Shown piece after piece: positions 19,804 through 29,880 of a stretch of DNA of 64,000 nt. The position numbers and the translations under genes were made by a program. The DNA comes from Lachnospira pectinoschiza. GTDB lineage: Bacteria; Bacillota; Clostridia; Lachnospirales; Lachnospiraceae. The stretch's first letter is position 1, and every line of letters starts with the position of its first letter. The DNA lies in contig NZ_JAJCRR010000007.1 of NCBI RefSeq assembly GCF_020564355.1, positions 1 to 64,000 of the forward strand, read 5' to 3'. The notes under the pieces were generated by a model, which worked only from the letters and a program-made list of their open reading frames with translations, was not told the origin of the DNA and searched no databases.

Positions 19804-21687
19804 ATGCCGAATATACGGGAAGAATATGATGTAATAGTAGTAGGTGCCGGACATGCAGGCTGTGAGGCGGCACTGGCAGCGGCAAGAATGGGATTAAATA
19901 CCATTTGTTTTACCGTCAGCTGTGAGAGTATAGCCATGATGCCATGTAATCCGAATATCGGAGGTAGTTCAAAAGGACATCTTGTAAGGGAAATTGATGC
20001 GCTGGGCGGTGAAATGGGGAAAAATATTGATGCAACCTTTATCCAGTCTAAAATGCTTAATAAATCCAAAGGTCCTGCGGTACATTCCCTTCGTGCGCAG
20101 GCGGATAAGTCGGATTACAGCCGCCGGATGAGAAAGGTTATGGAAAATACCGAAAATCTGTTTGTCAGACAGGCGGAGGTTACGGAAATTATGGTCAAAG
20201 ATGGCGTGATTCAGGGTGTAAAGACACTCTCAGGCGCGCAGTATTTTGCAAAAGCCGTTGTACTTTGTACCGGTGTATATTTAAAGGCAAAATGTATCCA
20301 TGGTGATGTCAGCTATGAAACCGGTCCAAACGGCTTACAGGCAGCCAATCATCTGACGGCATCTTTAATTGAAAACGGTATTGAAGTGCGCAGATTTAAG
20401 ACGGGTACACCGGCAAGAGTGGACAAGCGTTCCATTGATTTTAGTAAGATGACAGAGCAGTTTGGTGACGAGCGCGTGGTGCCGTTTTCATTTACAACTG
20501 ACCCGGAAACGGTACAAAAAGAACAGGTTTCCTGCTGGCTGACATATACAAATGAAGAAACACATCAGATTATCCGTGATAACCTGGACCGTTCCCCGCT
20601 GTATTCCGGTGTGATTCACGGTACAGGACCGAGATACTGTCCGTCTATTGAGGATAAGGTCGTTCGTTTTGCAGATAAAGACCGCCATCAGGTATTTATC
20701 GAGCCGGAAGGACTTTATACAAATGAAATGTATCTGGGCGGTATGTCCAGTTCCATGCCGGAGGACGTGCAGTATGCGATGTACCGCACCGTACCGGGGT
20801 TAGAGCATGTAAAGATTGTAAGAAATGCTTATGCGATTGAATATGACTGTATCAGTGCCGTACAGTTAAAGTCTTCGCTTGAATTTAAGAAAATCCGCGG
20901 TTTATTTGCAGGCGGACAGTTTAATGGAAGTTCAGGCTATGAAGAAGCGGCGGCACAGGGGATTGTTGCAGGTATTAATGCGGCGCAGTATGTCAAGGGC
21001 AAAGAACCGTTTATCTTAGACCGCTCTGAGGCTTATATCGGCGTTTTAATTGATGACCTTGTGACAAAGGAATCTACAGAGCCGTACCGTATGATGACAT
21101 CCAGGGCAGAGTATCGTCTGCTGTTACGTCAGGATAATGCGGATTTACGTCTGACAAAGCGCGGATATGAAGTTGGATTAATCAGTAAGGAGCGTTATGA
21201 GGGCGTTCTTGAAAAGGAACGGCTGATTGCAGAAGAAATTGAGCGTGTAAAGTCCGTCAATATCGGAACAGGCGGACAGGTGCAGGCACTTATGCAGCAG
21301 TACGGCAGTACGGAATTAAAGACCGGTGCGACACTTGCAGAGCTGATTAAGCGTCCGGAGCTTTCTTATCAGGCACTGGCGCCGCTTGACACACACAGAC
21401 CGCAGCTGCGGGAAGATATTGCGGAACAGGTCAATATCAACCTGAAATACGAAGGCTATATTGAAAGACAGTTACGTCAGGTAGAACATTTTAAAAAGCT
21501 GGAAAAGAGAATTATCCCGGAAACGATGGACTATACGGCAATTAACGGACTGCGTGTGGAGGCAATGCAGAAGCTTGAAAAATTCCGTCCACATTCAATC
21601 GGACAGGCATCCAGAATTTCAGGCGTATCTCCGGCGGATATTTCGGTCCTTCTGGTTTATATGGAGCAGTTCAGAAGAAGAAAGTAA
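19804..21687 (+). CDS. mnmG: tRNA uridine 5-carboxymethylaminomethyl modification enzyme MnmG
   Basis: This protein of about 627 residues begins with the FAD-binding motif [14 protein letters not shown] and contains the family stretches [18 protein letters not shown] and [19 protein letters not shown]. It partners MnmE. The start at 19804 follows TTGGAGG; an upstream GTG frame (19768) lacks a ribosome site. It ends 35 bp before rsmG. Confidence 0.97.
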   Translation: MPNIREEYDVIVVGAGHAGCEAALAAARMGLNTICFTVSCESIAMMPCNPNIGGSSKGHLVREIDALGGEMGKNIDATFIQSKMLNKSKGPAVHSLRAQADKSDYSRRMRKVMENTENLFVRQAEVTEIMVKDGVIQGVKTLSGAQYFAKAVVLCTGVYLKAKCIHGDVSYETGPNGLQAANHLTASLIENGIEVRRFKTGTPARVDKRSIDFSKMTEQFGDERVVPFSFTTDPETVQKEQVSCWLTYTNEETHQIIRDNLDRSPLYSGVIHGTGPRYCPSIEDKVVRFADKDRHQVFIEPEGLYTNEMYLGGMSSSMPEDVQYAMYRTVPGLEHVKIVRNAYAIEYDCISAVQLKSSLEFKKIRGLFAGGQFNGSSGYEEAAAQGIVAGINAAQYVKGKEPFILDRSEAYIGVLIDDLVTKESTEPYRMMTSRAEYRLLLRQDNADLRLTKRGYEVGLISKERYEGVLEKERLIAEEIERVKSVNIGTGGQVQALMQQYGSTELKTGATLAELIKRPELSYQALAPLDTHRPQLREDIAEQVNINLKYEGYIERQLRQVEHFKKLEKRIIPETMDYTAINGLRVEAMQKLEKFRPHSIGQASRISGVSPADISVLLVYMEQFRRRK

Positions 21688-21722
21688 TCATTTTTCCTCA
21701 GAAAATAAGGAGAATTATCAAT

Positions 21723-22439
21723 ATGAATTTTACAGAGCAGTTAAATGAAGTAGGCATTGTGTTAAATGATACGCAGAGAAGCCAGTTTGACAAATATTTT
21801 GAAATTTTGGTGGAATGGAATGGCTTTATGAATCTGACAGGCATTACGGAATATGAAGAAGTGCTTGTTAAGCATTTTTTAGACAGCCTTGCCGTCGGAA
21901 AATACAGTGAAAAGTTTGCGGGAAATCCTGAGCTTTCTATTATAGATGTAGGAACGGGCGCCGGATTTCCGGGACTTCCGTTAAAAATCGCTTATCCACA
22001 GGCAAAAGTGGTGCTTCTGGATTCGTTAAATAAGCGTGTAAAATTCTTAGATGAAGTGATTACGCAGCTGGGACTTACGGGTATTACGGCGGTACATGCG
22101 CGCGCAGAGGAAGGTGCAAGAAATGCAGCTTACCGGGAGCAGTTTGATATTAGTGTGTCGCGGGCTGTGGCTAACTTATCGACACTTGTGGAATACTGCC
22201 TGCCGTTTGTAAAAGCCGGTGGATATTTCATTGCGTATAAGTCCGGGGATATTGATGCGGAAGCAGAGGGCGCAAAAAGGGCGGTGTCCCTGCTTGGCGG
22301 AAGAATTGAAAGCGTGGAAAAGATGACACTGCCGGGAACAGACATTGAGCGGTCGTTTGTCTTTGTAAAAAAGGAGAAGCCGACACCGAAGAAATATCCG
22401 AGAAAAGCAGGACTGCCCTCAAAAGAGCCGTTGGGGTAA
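21723..22439 (+). CDS. rsmG: 16S rRNA (guanine527-N7)-methyltransferase RsmG
   Basis: This 238-residue protein has the SAM-binding motif DVGTGAGFPGLPLKI and the stretch ISVSRAVANLSTLVEYCLPFV. It methylates G527 of 16S rRNA; loss gives low-level streptomycin resistance. AAGGAG lies upstream of the ATG. It is the last gene of the rightward oriC operon. Confidence 0.96.
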   Translation: MNFTEQLNEVGIVLNDTQRSQFDKYFEILVEWNGFMNLTGITEYEEVLVKHFLDSLAVGKYSEKFAGNPELSIIDVGTGAGFPGLPLKIAYPQAKVVLLDSLNKRVKFLDEVITQLGLTGITAVHARAEEGARNAAYREQFDISVSRAVANLSTLVEYCLPFVKAGGYFIAYKSGDIDAEAEGAKRAVSLLGGRIESVEKMTLPGTDIERSFVFVKKEKPTPKKYPRKAGLPSKEPLG

Positions 22440-22513
22440 ACGTACAGAAAAAAATGTGCAATTATAAGTGTAGATAGAAGTATAAAGATAAACTGGCAGA
22501 TAAAGAATAAAAT

Positions 22514-22557
22514 CAGCCGTAGCGTATGTAAAAGAACATATGTCACGGCTGTTTTTT
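22514..22557 (+). terminator. Intrinsic terminator after rsmG
   Basis: CAGCCGT pairs with ACGGCTG, extended by an inner TATGT/ACATA helix, and is followed by TTTTTT. It ends the rpmH-rsmG direction of transcription. Confidence 0.8.
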
Positions 22558-22592
22558 AAGTGAATATAACGGTAAATGTCTGTAAGATGTAT

Positions 22593-22640
22593 CTGTGCGG
22601 TACGATAACAGTGTTACCAATCTGTTATCGTACCGCACAG
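22593..22640. other. Perfect 19-bp inverted repeat between convergent genes
   Basis: The arms CTGTGCGGTACGATAACAG (22593-22611) and their exact complement (22622-22640) surround a 10-nt loop, 12 bp past the stop of the minus-strand hydrolase. It may be that gene's terminator, but there is no clear T tract on either side. A perfect 19-bp match is unusually long for a plain terminator. Confidence 0.6.
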
Positions 22641-22652
22641 GCAGTATACAGA

Positions 22653-23612
22653 TTAAATCTGGTTAATATAGATGTTTAAGGTGTTGACAAATTCCTCCGG
22701 CTGTTCAATCTGCGGAAGAACCTTTGCATTTGGAATCAGATAGGTTTCAATCGCAGGATTTAAGTCGGTATATTCTTTAATAACGGCACGCATGTCGGTG
22801 TTTTTATCGCCGGATACGATATAAATGCAGTTATCAAGCTGGCTGACAGCACGTGATATGGAGGCCGTTGTATAATGGCACTGCGTACTGGCAAAGAGGT
22901 ATTTGGCAGAAGCGCCGCCTAAATGCGCTGTTTCATGGTAAGCCTTGCAGGTTTCACGCGGAATCATATTCTGATATGCAAACAGCTCGTTTGTAAATTT
23001 GCGGTTGATTTCGTGGCGGTTTACAAAAATATTGTAAAGCATTGTGCCAAGAACCGGCGTATTTAAAAGCATTTTACGGATATTGCTGTGCTTCCCCGGA
23101 TTAATCATGGCATGGCGGATGCTTTCGGGGCTTACAAGAACAATCTTATCAAAAAGATATGGATTGTTGTAAGCTGCCATAATGGTAAGCGGTGCAGACT
23201 GTCCGGTGGCAGCTACGCTTACACGGCGTGCAATTACATTTACAATAAAATCATTGAGCAGCTGGGTATACATATAGGCGGTGTAGGTAATATTCGGTTT
23301 GTCAGAATAGCCGCAGCCCAGCAGGTCAATGGTGTATACGGTGTGTTTTTTGGCGAGCGCTTTTACAACACGCTTCCATTCATAAGACGAACTTTCCGGT
23401 TTTAAATCGTGAATTAAAAGGAGCGGTGAACCCTTACCACAGACGGTGTAGGCAACATTTCCCAATCTCCATTTGTATTTTAAAATTGACTTGTTTTCGG
23501 TAATCTTATCTGAAACAGCAGCCTGAAAAATGCACTGGTTTATAATATGTGCGGTTGTAAAAGCTGCGGTCCCCATTCCGGCAGCAAGACCTAATTTTTT
23601 CCATTTATTCAT
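22653..23612 (-). CDS. Membrane-anchored alpha/beta hydrolase
   Basis: This protein of about 319 residues has one N-terminal hydrophobic anchor (about residues 4-25) followed by an alpha/beta hydrolase domain: PLLLIHDLKPESSSYEW, DLLGCGYSDKPNITYT, and the probable nucleophile in ATGQSAPLTIMAA. The elbow lacks the usual second glycine, and I see no clear histidine motif near the C-terminus, so activity is uncertain. The start at 23612 follows ATGGAGAT. It is convergent to rsmG and alone in its unit. Confidence 0.75.
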   Translation of the reverse strand: MNKWKKLGLAAGMGTAAFTTAHIINQCIFQAAVSDKITENKSILKYKWRLGNVAYTVCGKGSPLLLIHDLKPESSSYEWKRVVKALAKKHTVYTIDLLGCGYSDKPNITYTAYMYTQLLNDFIVNVIARRVSVAATGQSAPLTIMAAYNNPYLFDKIVLVSPESIRHAMINPGKHSNIRKMLLNTPVLGTMLYNIFVNRHEINRKFTNELFAYQNMIPRETCKAYHETAHLGGASAKYLFASTQCHYTTASISRAVSQLDNCIYIVSGDKNTDMRAVIKEYTDLNPAIETYLIPNAKVLPQIEQPEEFVNTLNIYINQI

Positions 23613-23898
23613 AGCTATCTCCATTCCGCTGCATAGCAGCAATCGTTATAAAATAACGGGTAACCCGTCCCAATATTATTATCTCCTATTATAATGGAAA
23701 AAGGCTGAACTATCAATGATAAATGCACGAACACAAAAGAAATGAAAAAAACATTTTCAGGGATTAAAATAATCTAGTAGAAAAGTACTTTAAATATTCC
23801 ACAAAATAGAGTATTATATATAGTAAAAGCATTAATACGTGATAAAATATAATATATATTAAATATAAAAAATATTCATGTACTATAAGGGGACAACG

Positions 23899-24918
23899 AT
23901 GGATGAAATACAAAAATATCTGACGGAAGAATTACAGTCTGCAAAAGAAGAAAAAGAGAACCTGGAAGAGCAGATTCATAAGATTGAAATTGAGACAGAG
24001 CTGATTTGTCAGGCAATAGATAAAATTGTAATGAATCAGGATGCAACAAGCCTGGTATTTATGTCAGAGGAAGAATTTCAGGGATTTGACGGGACAGAGA
24101 TAAAAAAGCTGAGTCAGAAAAAGACAGCTCTTGCAGAAGAAAAGCTACGGCTTCAGCAGACTGTTTCCCAGACAGCACGCCGGATTGCAAAGCTGGAGCG
24201 GCTGCTGAAACAAAGCACTGGAAAGTTGAAAGAAGATTCGACCGGGGCTAAAAAGGTTTATAATACATATGAAGTAATATATATGCAGGAGGCTGACCGT
24301 CAGAGAATTGCCAGAGATATTCATGATACCGTTGTCCAGGGGCTGACTGCTTTAATACATAAAAATGAATTTGTGGGAAAGATTTTTGAAACAGATAAGC
24401 AGCGGGCACAGTTGGAATTGAAAAAGAATAATAACGTTATCCGGGATTCCATTAACGAACTGCGCAATATTATATTTGATCTTCGACCCATGTCTTTAGA
24501 TGATCTTGGATTTGAAAAAACATTTTATACAGCAATTGAAAAAATAAAAGGAACAACACAGATGGTTGTGAAAGCTGATTATCTGTGCGATACTGATTCA
24601 ATGAATCCGATTATCGGAATTACGGTTATCCGGATAATACAGGAATTATGCAGCAATTCTATTAAATATTCAAAGGGAACAAAAATCCAGGTTACGATAA
24701 AGCAGGATAAGCAGAATGAACTGCTCATTTTGTATTCAGATAATGGAGAAGGATATGATTTGAACAAACCGACGGATTGTACAAAAAACAATACCGGATT
24801 TGGATTGAATATGATGCGGGAGAGGATTGCACTGTTACAGGGAAAAATGGAAGTGTGTTACAAAGACGGAGAACTTTCTTATACAATCCGGATTCCTTTA
24901 GATACACAGAAAATATGA
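23899..24918 (+). CDS. Cytoplasmic sensor histidine kinase (HisKA_3 type)
   Basis: This 339-residue protein has no transmembrane segment. Residues 1-120 are rich in Glu, Lys and Gln and probably coiled coil. The phospho-acceptor His lies in RQRIARDIHDTVVQGL, and the ATPase domain shows ELCSNSIKYS, SDNGEGYDL and GFGLNMMRER. It pairs with the response regulator 18 bp downstream. AAGGGG lies 6 bp before ATG 23899. The lack of membrane segments points to a cytoplasmic signal, which cannot be identified. Confidence 0.88.
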   Translation: MDEIQKYLTEELQSAKEEKENLEEQIHKIEIETELICQAIDKIVMNQDATSLVFMSEEEFQGFDGTEIKKLSQKKTALAEEKLRLQQTVSQTARRIAKLERLLKQSTGKLKEDSTGAKKVYNTYEVIYMQEADRQRIARDIHDTVVQGLTALIHKNEFVGKIFETDKQRAQLELKKNNNVIRDSINELRNIIFDLRPMSLDDLGFEKTFYTAIEKIKGTTQMVVKADYLCDTDSMNPIIGITVIRIIQELCSNSIKYSKGTKIQVTIKQDKQNELLILYSDNGEGYDLNKPTDCTKNNTGFGLNMMRERIALLQGKMEVCYKDGELSYTIRIPLDTQKI

Positions 24919-24936
24919 AACTGGGAGGAATTATAA

Positions 24937-25581
24937 ATGTCTGTTAATATATTATTAGCTGATGACCATTTGATGGTGCGGGAAGGATTAAAACAAGTAT
25001 TGGAATTAGATCATGATATTGATGTAATCAGTGAGGCAAGCGATGGATATGAATGCCTGAATCTGATTAATAAGACACACCCGGATGTAGTGCTGCTTGA
25101 TATTAATATGCCAAACCTTGACGGCTTACAGGTATTGTCGATTATGAAACAGCAGAAAATGAAAAGTAAGGTGATTATGCTTACGATTCATAAGGATGTA
25201 GATTATCTGATTGAGGCATTGGATGCCGGATGTGACGGTTACGTTTTAAAAGATTCAGATTCGGAAACATTGAAAAAAGCAATTTTTGATGTATATAATG
25301 GAGAAACATTTATTGAACCAAGCTTAACAGTATTGCTTAATTCAAGTCTGGCAGAGCGTGATGTAATGAAAGACAAACTCAGTGAACTGACAAAACGTGA
25401 AGTTGAAGTTTTGAAATTAATTGCAAGTGGAATGTTTAATAAAGAAATTGCATCTACCCTTTGTATCAGTGAACGGACAGTTAAAAATCATGTATCAAAT
25501 ATCTTTAAAAAGATAGAGGTATCAGACAGAACACAGGCAGCTGTATTTGCAATAAAAAATAATCTGGTTGATATTAAATAG
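24937..25581 (+). CDS. NarL/LuxR-family response regulator
   Basis: This 214-residue protein has a receiver domain (DDHLMVREGLKQVL, phospho-acceptor Asp in VVLLDINMPN, conserved Lys in VLKDSD) and a LuxR-type helix-turn-helix (LTKREVEVLKLIASGMFNKEIA to the C-terminus). GGGAGGA precedes the ATG. It is cotranscribed with the kinase. The pair sits between the rsmG block and parA, where many Firmicutes have noc or nothing. Confidence 0.92.
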   Translation: MSVNILLADDHLMVREGLKQVLELDHDIDVISEASDGYECLNLINKTHPDVVLLDINMPNLDGLQVLSIMKQQKMKSKVIMLTIHKDVDYLIEALDAGCDGYVLKDSDSETLKKAIFDVYNGETFIEPSLTVLLNSSLAERDVMKDKLSELTKREVEVLKLIASGMFNKEIASTLCISERTVKNHVSNIFKKIEVSDRTQAAVFAIKNNLVDIK

Positions 25582-25873
25582 CTCTCGTAAAAACAGCTTT
25601 TATAAAAGAAAATAATTGCTATTGTGTGATTGCAAATATGTCGATAGATAAATAATAAATAAAATGATGGAGAATGGTATAAAGGAAATGAGTCTTTGTA
25701 CCATTTTTTATTTTGCAGAAAAACAGATATGCAATATTTATATCTGAGAAAATACTTCTAAAAAAATGCAACGGTTATACAATGGTTTGGTTTTTGCAGG
25801 TGCTTTAAAATTTGAATGAAACAGGCAGCAAATTAAAATTACATTAAGCAATAAGCAAAATTAAATAAAAAAG

Positions 25874-25889
25874 TGTTTCACGTGAAACA
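25874..25889. promoter_or_regulatory. parS: parS centromere site 1
   Basis: TGTTTCACGTGAAACA is an exact match to the 16-bp parS consensus bound by ParB/Spo0J. It lies about 260 bp upstream of parA. Confidence 0.95.
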
Positions 25890-26003
25890 TTGTAGTTTTT
25901 TATAGAAATCAAGTGAAAACAAAGAAAAAATGAAATTAAATAAAATGGGAAAATTCTATAGATATCTAATATAAAAAATGCTATAATATTTACGGTGTGT
26001 CTG

Positions 26004-26059
26004 GGTCAAAAGTTATTCATGTACATATGAGCATGATAAGACTTTTTGAATTTTTGACC
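26004..26059. repeat. Palindromic intergenic element between the parS sites
   Basis: GGTCAAAA (26004-26011) and TTTTTGACC (26051-26059) bracket a second, imperfect palindrome centred on CATATG (TCAAAAGT-TCATG versus CATGA-ACTTTTTGA). The nested inverted repeats suggest a short mobile palindrome or an operator. I see no other copy in the window. Confidence 0.5.
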
Positions 26060-26087
26060 TTAACATTTTTATGTTGGACGGCTAAAG

Positions 26088-26103
26088 TGTTTCACGTGAA
26101 ACA
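26088..26103. promoter_or_regulatory. parS: parS centromere site 2
   Basis: This is a second exact TGTTTCACGTGAAACA, 34 bp before the parA start. ParB bound here could also repress the parAB promoter. Confidence 0.95.
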
Positions 26104-26136
26104 TTGATTAAGAATGCCGTCGGGATTGGAGAATAA

Positions 26137-26910
26137 ATGGGGAGAATTATAGCAATTGCAAACCAAAAGGGCGGCGTTGGAAAGACGACAACAGCAATTA
26201 ACTTGTCCGCCTGCCTGGCAGAAGCAAAACAGAGAGTATTAGTCATTGATATTGATCCGCAGGGAAATACCACAAGCGGTCTTGGAATTGATAAAGAAGA
26301 AAAAGAAAATACAATCTATGAAGTTATGCTGGGTGAAATTTCGATTGAACAGGCTATCTGTAAGGAAGCATTTGATTGTCTGGACGTAATCCCTTCTAAT
26401 GTCAACCTTGCAGGTGCGGAAATCGACCTTATTGATATAGAAGACCGCGAGTATATTTTAAAGAAAAGTATTGCTCAGATCCGGAAAAACTATGATTATA
26501 TTATATTGGACTGTCCGCCGTCTTTAAGTATGTTGACAGTCAACGCAATGACTGCAGCAGACACAGTACTTGTGCCGATTCAGTGCGAATACTATGCATT
26601 GGAAGGATTAACACAGCTGATACATACAATTCATCTGGTTCAGAAAAAATTAAATCCAAATCTGGAACTGGAGGGTGTTGTCTTTACAATGTATGATTCC
26701 AGAACCAATCTTTCATTACAGGTTGTGGAAAATGTAAAAGATAATTTAAAACAAAACATCTATAAGACAATTATTCCAAGAAATATCCGGTTAGCCGAAG
26801 CACCGAGCCATGGACTGCCAATCAATATTTATGATACAAAGTCCAGTGGTGCAGAAAGTTACCGCTTATTGGCACAGGAAGTAATGAACAATAGAAATGA
26901 GGAAAAATAA
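26137..26910 (+). CDS. parA: Chromosome partitioning ATPase ParA/Soj
   Basis: This 257-residue protein has the deviant Walker A KGGVGKTTTAINL at residues about 10-20 and the Walker B-like IILDCPPSL. It is a dynamic ATPase acting on ParB-parS complexes and on DnaA. It ends immediately before parB, with which it forms an operon. Confidence 0.97.
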   Translation: MGRIIAIANQKGGVGKTTTAINLSACLAEAKQRVLVIDIDPQGNTTSGLGIDKEEKENTIYEVMLGEISIEQAICKEAFDCLDVIPSNVNLAGAEIDLIDIEDREYILKKSIAQIRKNYDYIILDCPPSLSMLTVNAMTAADTVLVPIQCEYYALEGLTQLIHTIHLVQKKLNPNLELEGVVFTMYDSRTNLSLQVVENVKDNLKQNIYKTIIPRNIRLAEAPSHGLPINIYDTKSSGAESYRLLAQEVMNNRNEEK

Positions 26911-27831
26911 ATGGCAGTAGCGAAGAAAAGCAAAGCATCTTCAAAAGGCCTTGGCAAAGGATTGGGAAATCTTATCCGGGAATCGGAAGAAGATGAAAAT
27001 GTAGTAGTAAAGGAAGTAGTCAAAGAAGTTGTTGTAAAAGAACCGGGTGAAATAAAAGTTCGTTTGTCACAGATTGAACCGAATCGGGAACAGCCAAGAA
27101 AAGTATTTGATGAAGATGCGCTGATTGAATTGTCGGAATCGATTAAACAGTATGGCGTCTTACAGCCGCTTCTGGTTCAGAAAAAGGACAAGTATTATGA
27201 AATTATTGCCGGTGAAAGAAGATGGCGTGCAGCAAAGCTGGCAGGTGTCAAAGAAGTACCGGTTATTATAAAAGACTACTCTACACAGGAAGTCATGGAG
27301 ATTGCGTTGATTGAAAATATTCAGCGTGAAGACTTAAATCCAATAGAAGAAGCGCAGGCATATCAGCGTTTAATCAAAGATTACCGGTTAAAGCAGGATG
27401 AAGTCGCGGAAAAGGTATCAAAGTCCCGTGCGGCAATTACGAATTCGTTGCGTCTGTTAAAGCTTGATGAACGTGTACAGGAAATGGTTATGGAAGGCAA
27501 ATTAAGCAATGGTCATGCCAGAGCCATTATCGGAATAGAAGACGGCGACCAGCAGTATCAGGTAGCACAGAAAATTTTTGACGAGCAGATGAGTGTCCGT
27601 GAAACGGAAAAATTGATGAAAAATCTGAACCGTCCTGAAAAACCGGAAAAACAAAAGCCACAGAATGATTTTGTGTACCGGGATATTGAGGAAAAGATGA
27701 ATAAGATTATGGGTACAAAAGTCGTTATTAAAAACCGGGAACACGATAAGGGTAAAATTGAAATTGAATATTATTCACAGGCAGAGCTGGAAAGAATCTA
27801 TGATTTGCTGAAACAGATAAAAAATGAATAA
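26911..27831 (+). CDS. parB: Chromosome partitioning protein ParB/Spo0J
   Basis: This 306-residue protein has the ParB CTPase fold (QPRKVFDEDALIELSESIKQYG, GERRWRAAKLAG), a helix-turn-helix (KQDEVAEKVSKSRAAITNSLRLL) and a C-terminal dimer domain. It binds parS and spreads as a CTP clamp. GTGAAGTAGTxKE-rich residues 30-45 are a lysine/glutamate/valine repeat linker near the N-terminus, slightly unusual. Confidence 0.97.
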   Translation: MAVAKKSKASSKGLGKGLGNLIRESEEDENVVVKEVVKEVVVKEPGEIKVRLSQIEPNREQPRKVFDEDALIELSESIKQYGVLQPLLVQKKDKYYEIIAGERRWRAAKLAGVKEVPVIIKDYSTQEVMEIALIENIQREDLNPIEEAQAYQRLIKDYRLKQDEVAEKVSKSRAAITNSLRLLKLDERVQEMVMEGKLSNGHARAIIGIEDGDQQYQVAQKIFDEQMSVRETEKLMKNLNRPEKPEKQKPQNDFVYRDIEEKMNKIMGTKVVIKNREHDKGKIEIEYYSQAELERIYDLLKQIKNE

Positions 27832-27877
27832 TTCAATATTTTTTACACTTATACTATAAATATAGGAGCAAACGATT

Positions 27878-28441
27878 ATGATAAATTTTTTTGATTTATT
27901 TTCAGTGGATACCCTGTATATTGTCTTGGGACTTGCCGGGGTAAGCCTGATTACGCTGATTCTTGCAATTGTTGCGCTTTGTAAGGCAGCAAAGTTAAAA
28001 AAGAAATACCGTTCCTTTATGGAAGGTGCAGATGGAAAGTCGATTGAGAGTCTGATTCATGAACATCTCGATGAGATTGAAAGTATCCGGACAGTCGGTG
28101 AGAAAAACAGTGCGGCAGTGAAAGATATTTACGAAAAAATGCAGTATACATTTCAGAAGGTGGGCATTGTGAAGTATGATGCGTTTCATGAAATGGGTGG
28201 AAAGTTAAGCTTTGCATTATGTATGCTGGATAAAGTCAATAACGGATATATTATTAATGTAATGCACAGCAATAACGGCTGTTTTGCTTACATTAAAGAG
28301 GTTGTTGACGGAAAGTCGTACATTGAGCTGGGCGATGAGGAAAACCAGGCATTACAGCAGGCTGTGGCAGGACGCATGGGTGATGCTGATCTGGGCAGAA
28401 AAATCAATGATGCGATTCAAAAAGATGTTTCCGTAGATTAA
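27878..28441 (+). CDS. DUF4446 family membrane-anchored protein
   Basis: This 187-residue protein has one N-terminal transmembrane segment (about residues 13-35), a basic-acidic linker and a conserved soluble domain containing VGIVKYDAFHEMGGKLSFALCMLD and FAYIKEVVDGKS. It matches DUF4446, commonly encoded just downstream of parB in Clostridia. The function is unknown. AGGAG lies upstream. Confidence 0.85.
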   Translation: MINFFDLFSVDTLYIVLGLAGVSLITLILAIVALCKAAKLKKKYRSFMEGADGKSIESLIHEHLDEIESIRTVGEKNSAAVKDIYEKMQYTFQKVGIVKYDAFHEMGGKLSFALCMLDKVNNGYIINVMHSNNGCFAYIKEVVDGKSYIELGDEENQALQQAVAGRMGDADLGRKINDAIQKDVSVD

Positions 28442-28533
28442 TTATGGGGAAAATTATATAAAAGACTGGAAATGAATAAAAAAACGTTGTATGATGGCAA
28501 TGAATTGAAAAATTGAAATGGAGATTATGGAAA

Positions 28534-29814
28534 ATGTTAGATTTAAAATTTGTAAGAGAAAATCCGGAAATTGTAAAGCAGAATATTAGAAATAAGTTTC
28601 AGGATAGAAAGCTTCCGCTGGTAGATGAAGTGATTGAACTGGACGAGCAGGCAAGAGCAACCCAGACAGAAGCCGATGAGTTAAGAGCAAACCGTAACAA
28701 GCTTTCAAAGCAGATTGGTGCATTAATGGCACAGGGCAAGAAAGAAGAAGCGGAAGAAGTAAAGGCAAAGGTCAATGCCGATGCAGAACGTTTAAAGGAA
28801 CTGGAAGCAAAGGAAAGTGAATTAAACGCAAGAGTAAAGGAAATTATGATGACTATTCCGAACATCATTGACCCAAGCGTTCCTATCGGAAAAGACGACA
28901 GTGAAAATGTTGAAATTGAAAAGTTCGGTGAACCGGTTGTGCCGGATTATGAAATCCCATATCACACAGATATAATGGAGAAGTTTAACGGTATCGACTT
29001 AGAAGCTGCCGGAAAGGTTGCCGGTAACGGTTTCTATTATCTGATGGGAGATATTGCAAGACTTCATTCAGCTGTTATTTCTTATGCAAGGGATTTTATG
29101 ATTGACAGAGGATTTACTTACTGTATTCCGCCGTTTATGATCCGCAGCAACGTTGTTACAGGCGTTATGAGTTTTGATGAAATGGATGCCATGATGTACA
29201 AGATTGAAGGCGAAGATTTATATCTGATTGGAACAAGCGAACATTCCATGATTGGTAAGTTTATTGATACCATTACACCGGAATCTGAACTGCCAAAGAC
29301 TTTAACAAGTTATTCACCATGCTTTAGAAAAGAAAAGGGTGCGCATGGTATTGAAGAACGTGGTGTATACAGAATCCATCAGTTTGAAAAGCAGGAAATG
29401 ATTGTTGTGTGTAAGCCGGAAGAAAGCAAGATGTGGTTTGACAAGCTGTGGCAGAATACCGTGGATTTATTCCGTTCACTGGATATTCCTGTAAGAACAC
29501 TGGAATGCTGCTCTGGCGATCTTGCAGATTTAAAGGTGAAGTCTATTGACGTAGAAGCATGGTCACCTCGTCAGAAGAAGTATTTTGAAGTTGGTTCATG
29601 CTCTAACTTAGGAGATGCACAGGCAAGACGTTTAAAAATCAGAGTACAGGATGAAAATAAGAAGAAGTACTTTGCACATACATTAAACAATACAGTTGTT
29701 GCACCACCTAGAATGTTAATCGCATTTTTGGAAAACAACCTTCAGGCAGACGGAAGCGTAAAGATTCCAAAGGTACTTCAGCCATATATGGGTGGAAAGA
29801 CAGAAATCCGATAA
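28534..29814 (+). CDS. serS: Seryl-tRNA synthetase
   Basis: This protein of about 426 residues begins MLDLKFVRENPEIV and has a long coiled-coil tRNA-binding arm (about residues 30-105). The class II motifs follow: ALTSYSPCFRKEKGAHG-like motif 2 and a C-terminal NTVVAPPRMLIAFLEN motif 3. It charges tRNA-Ser. The start at 28534 matches the family N-terminus; the longer frame to 28513 is not supported. Confidence 0.97.
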   Translation: MLDLKFVRENPEIVKQNIRNKFQDRKLPLVDEVIELDEQARATQTEADELRANRNKLSKQIGALMAQGKKEEAEEVKAKVNADAERLKELEAKESELNARVKEIMMTIPNIIDPSVPIGKDDSENVEIEKFGEPVVPDYEIPYHTDIMEKFNGIDLEAAGKVAGNGFYYLMGDIARLHSAVISYARDFMIDRGFTYCIPPFMIRSNVVTGVMSFDEMDAMMYKIEGEDLYLIGTSEHSMIGKFIDTITPESELPKTLTSYSPCFRKEKGAHGIEERGVYRIHQFEKQEMIVVCKPEESKMWFDKLWQNTVDLFRSLDIPVRTLECCSGDLADLKVKSIDVEAWSPRQKKYFEVGSCSNLGDAQARRLKIRVQDENKKKYFAHTLNNTVVAPPRMLIAFLENNLQADGSVKIPKVLQPYMGGKTEIR

Positions 29815-29853
29815 GTACCGTATGTAACTGTTCAGGGGAAAATGCTTAGAAAA

Positions 29854-29880
29854 GGCATTAAAATGCCTGCGGAATGGAGG
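29854..29880 (+). repeat. Orphan tail fragment of repeat unit A
   Basis: GGCATTAAAATGCCTGCGG followed by AATGGAGG is identical to the last hairpin and ribosome site of unit A. The same sequence recurs at the end of the full A copy next to it, so the full unit is bracketed by direct repeats of its own tail. Confidence 0.85.

Larger units (their letters stand above)
25582..26136. other. Intergenic region upstream of parA with parS sites
   Basis: This 555-bp AT-rich non-coding stretch holds two parS sites and one long palindrome, listed separately. No convincing small gene is seen. The parA promoter is presumably in the last 150 bp. Confidence 0.6.

Noticed and set aside
23600..23645. Possible further copy of repeat A before the alpha/beta hydrolase
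   Set aside because: Only GCGGAATGGAG is shared. The rest differs, and AATGGAG is a common ribosome site in this genome.
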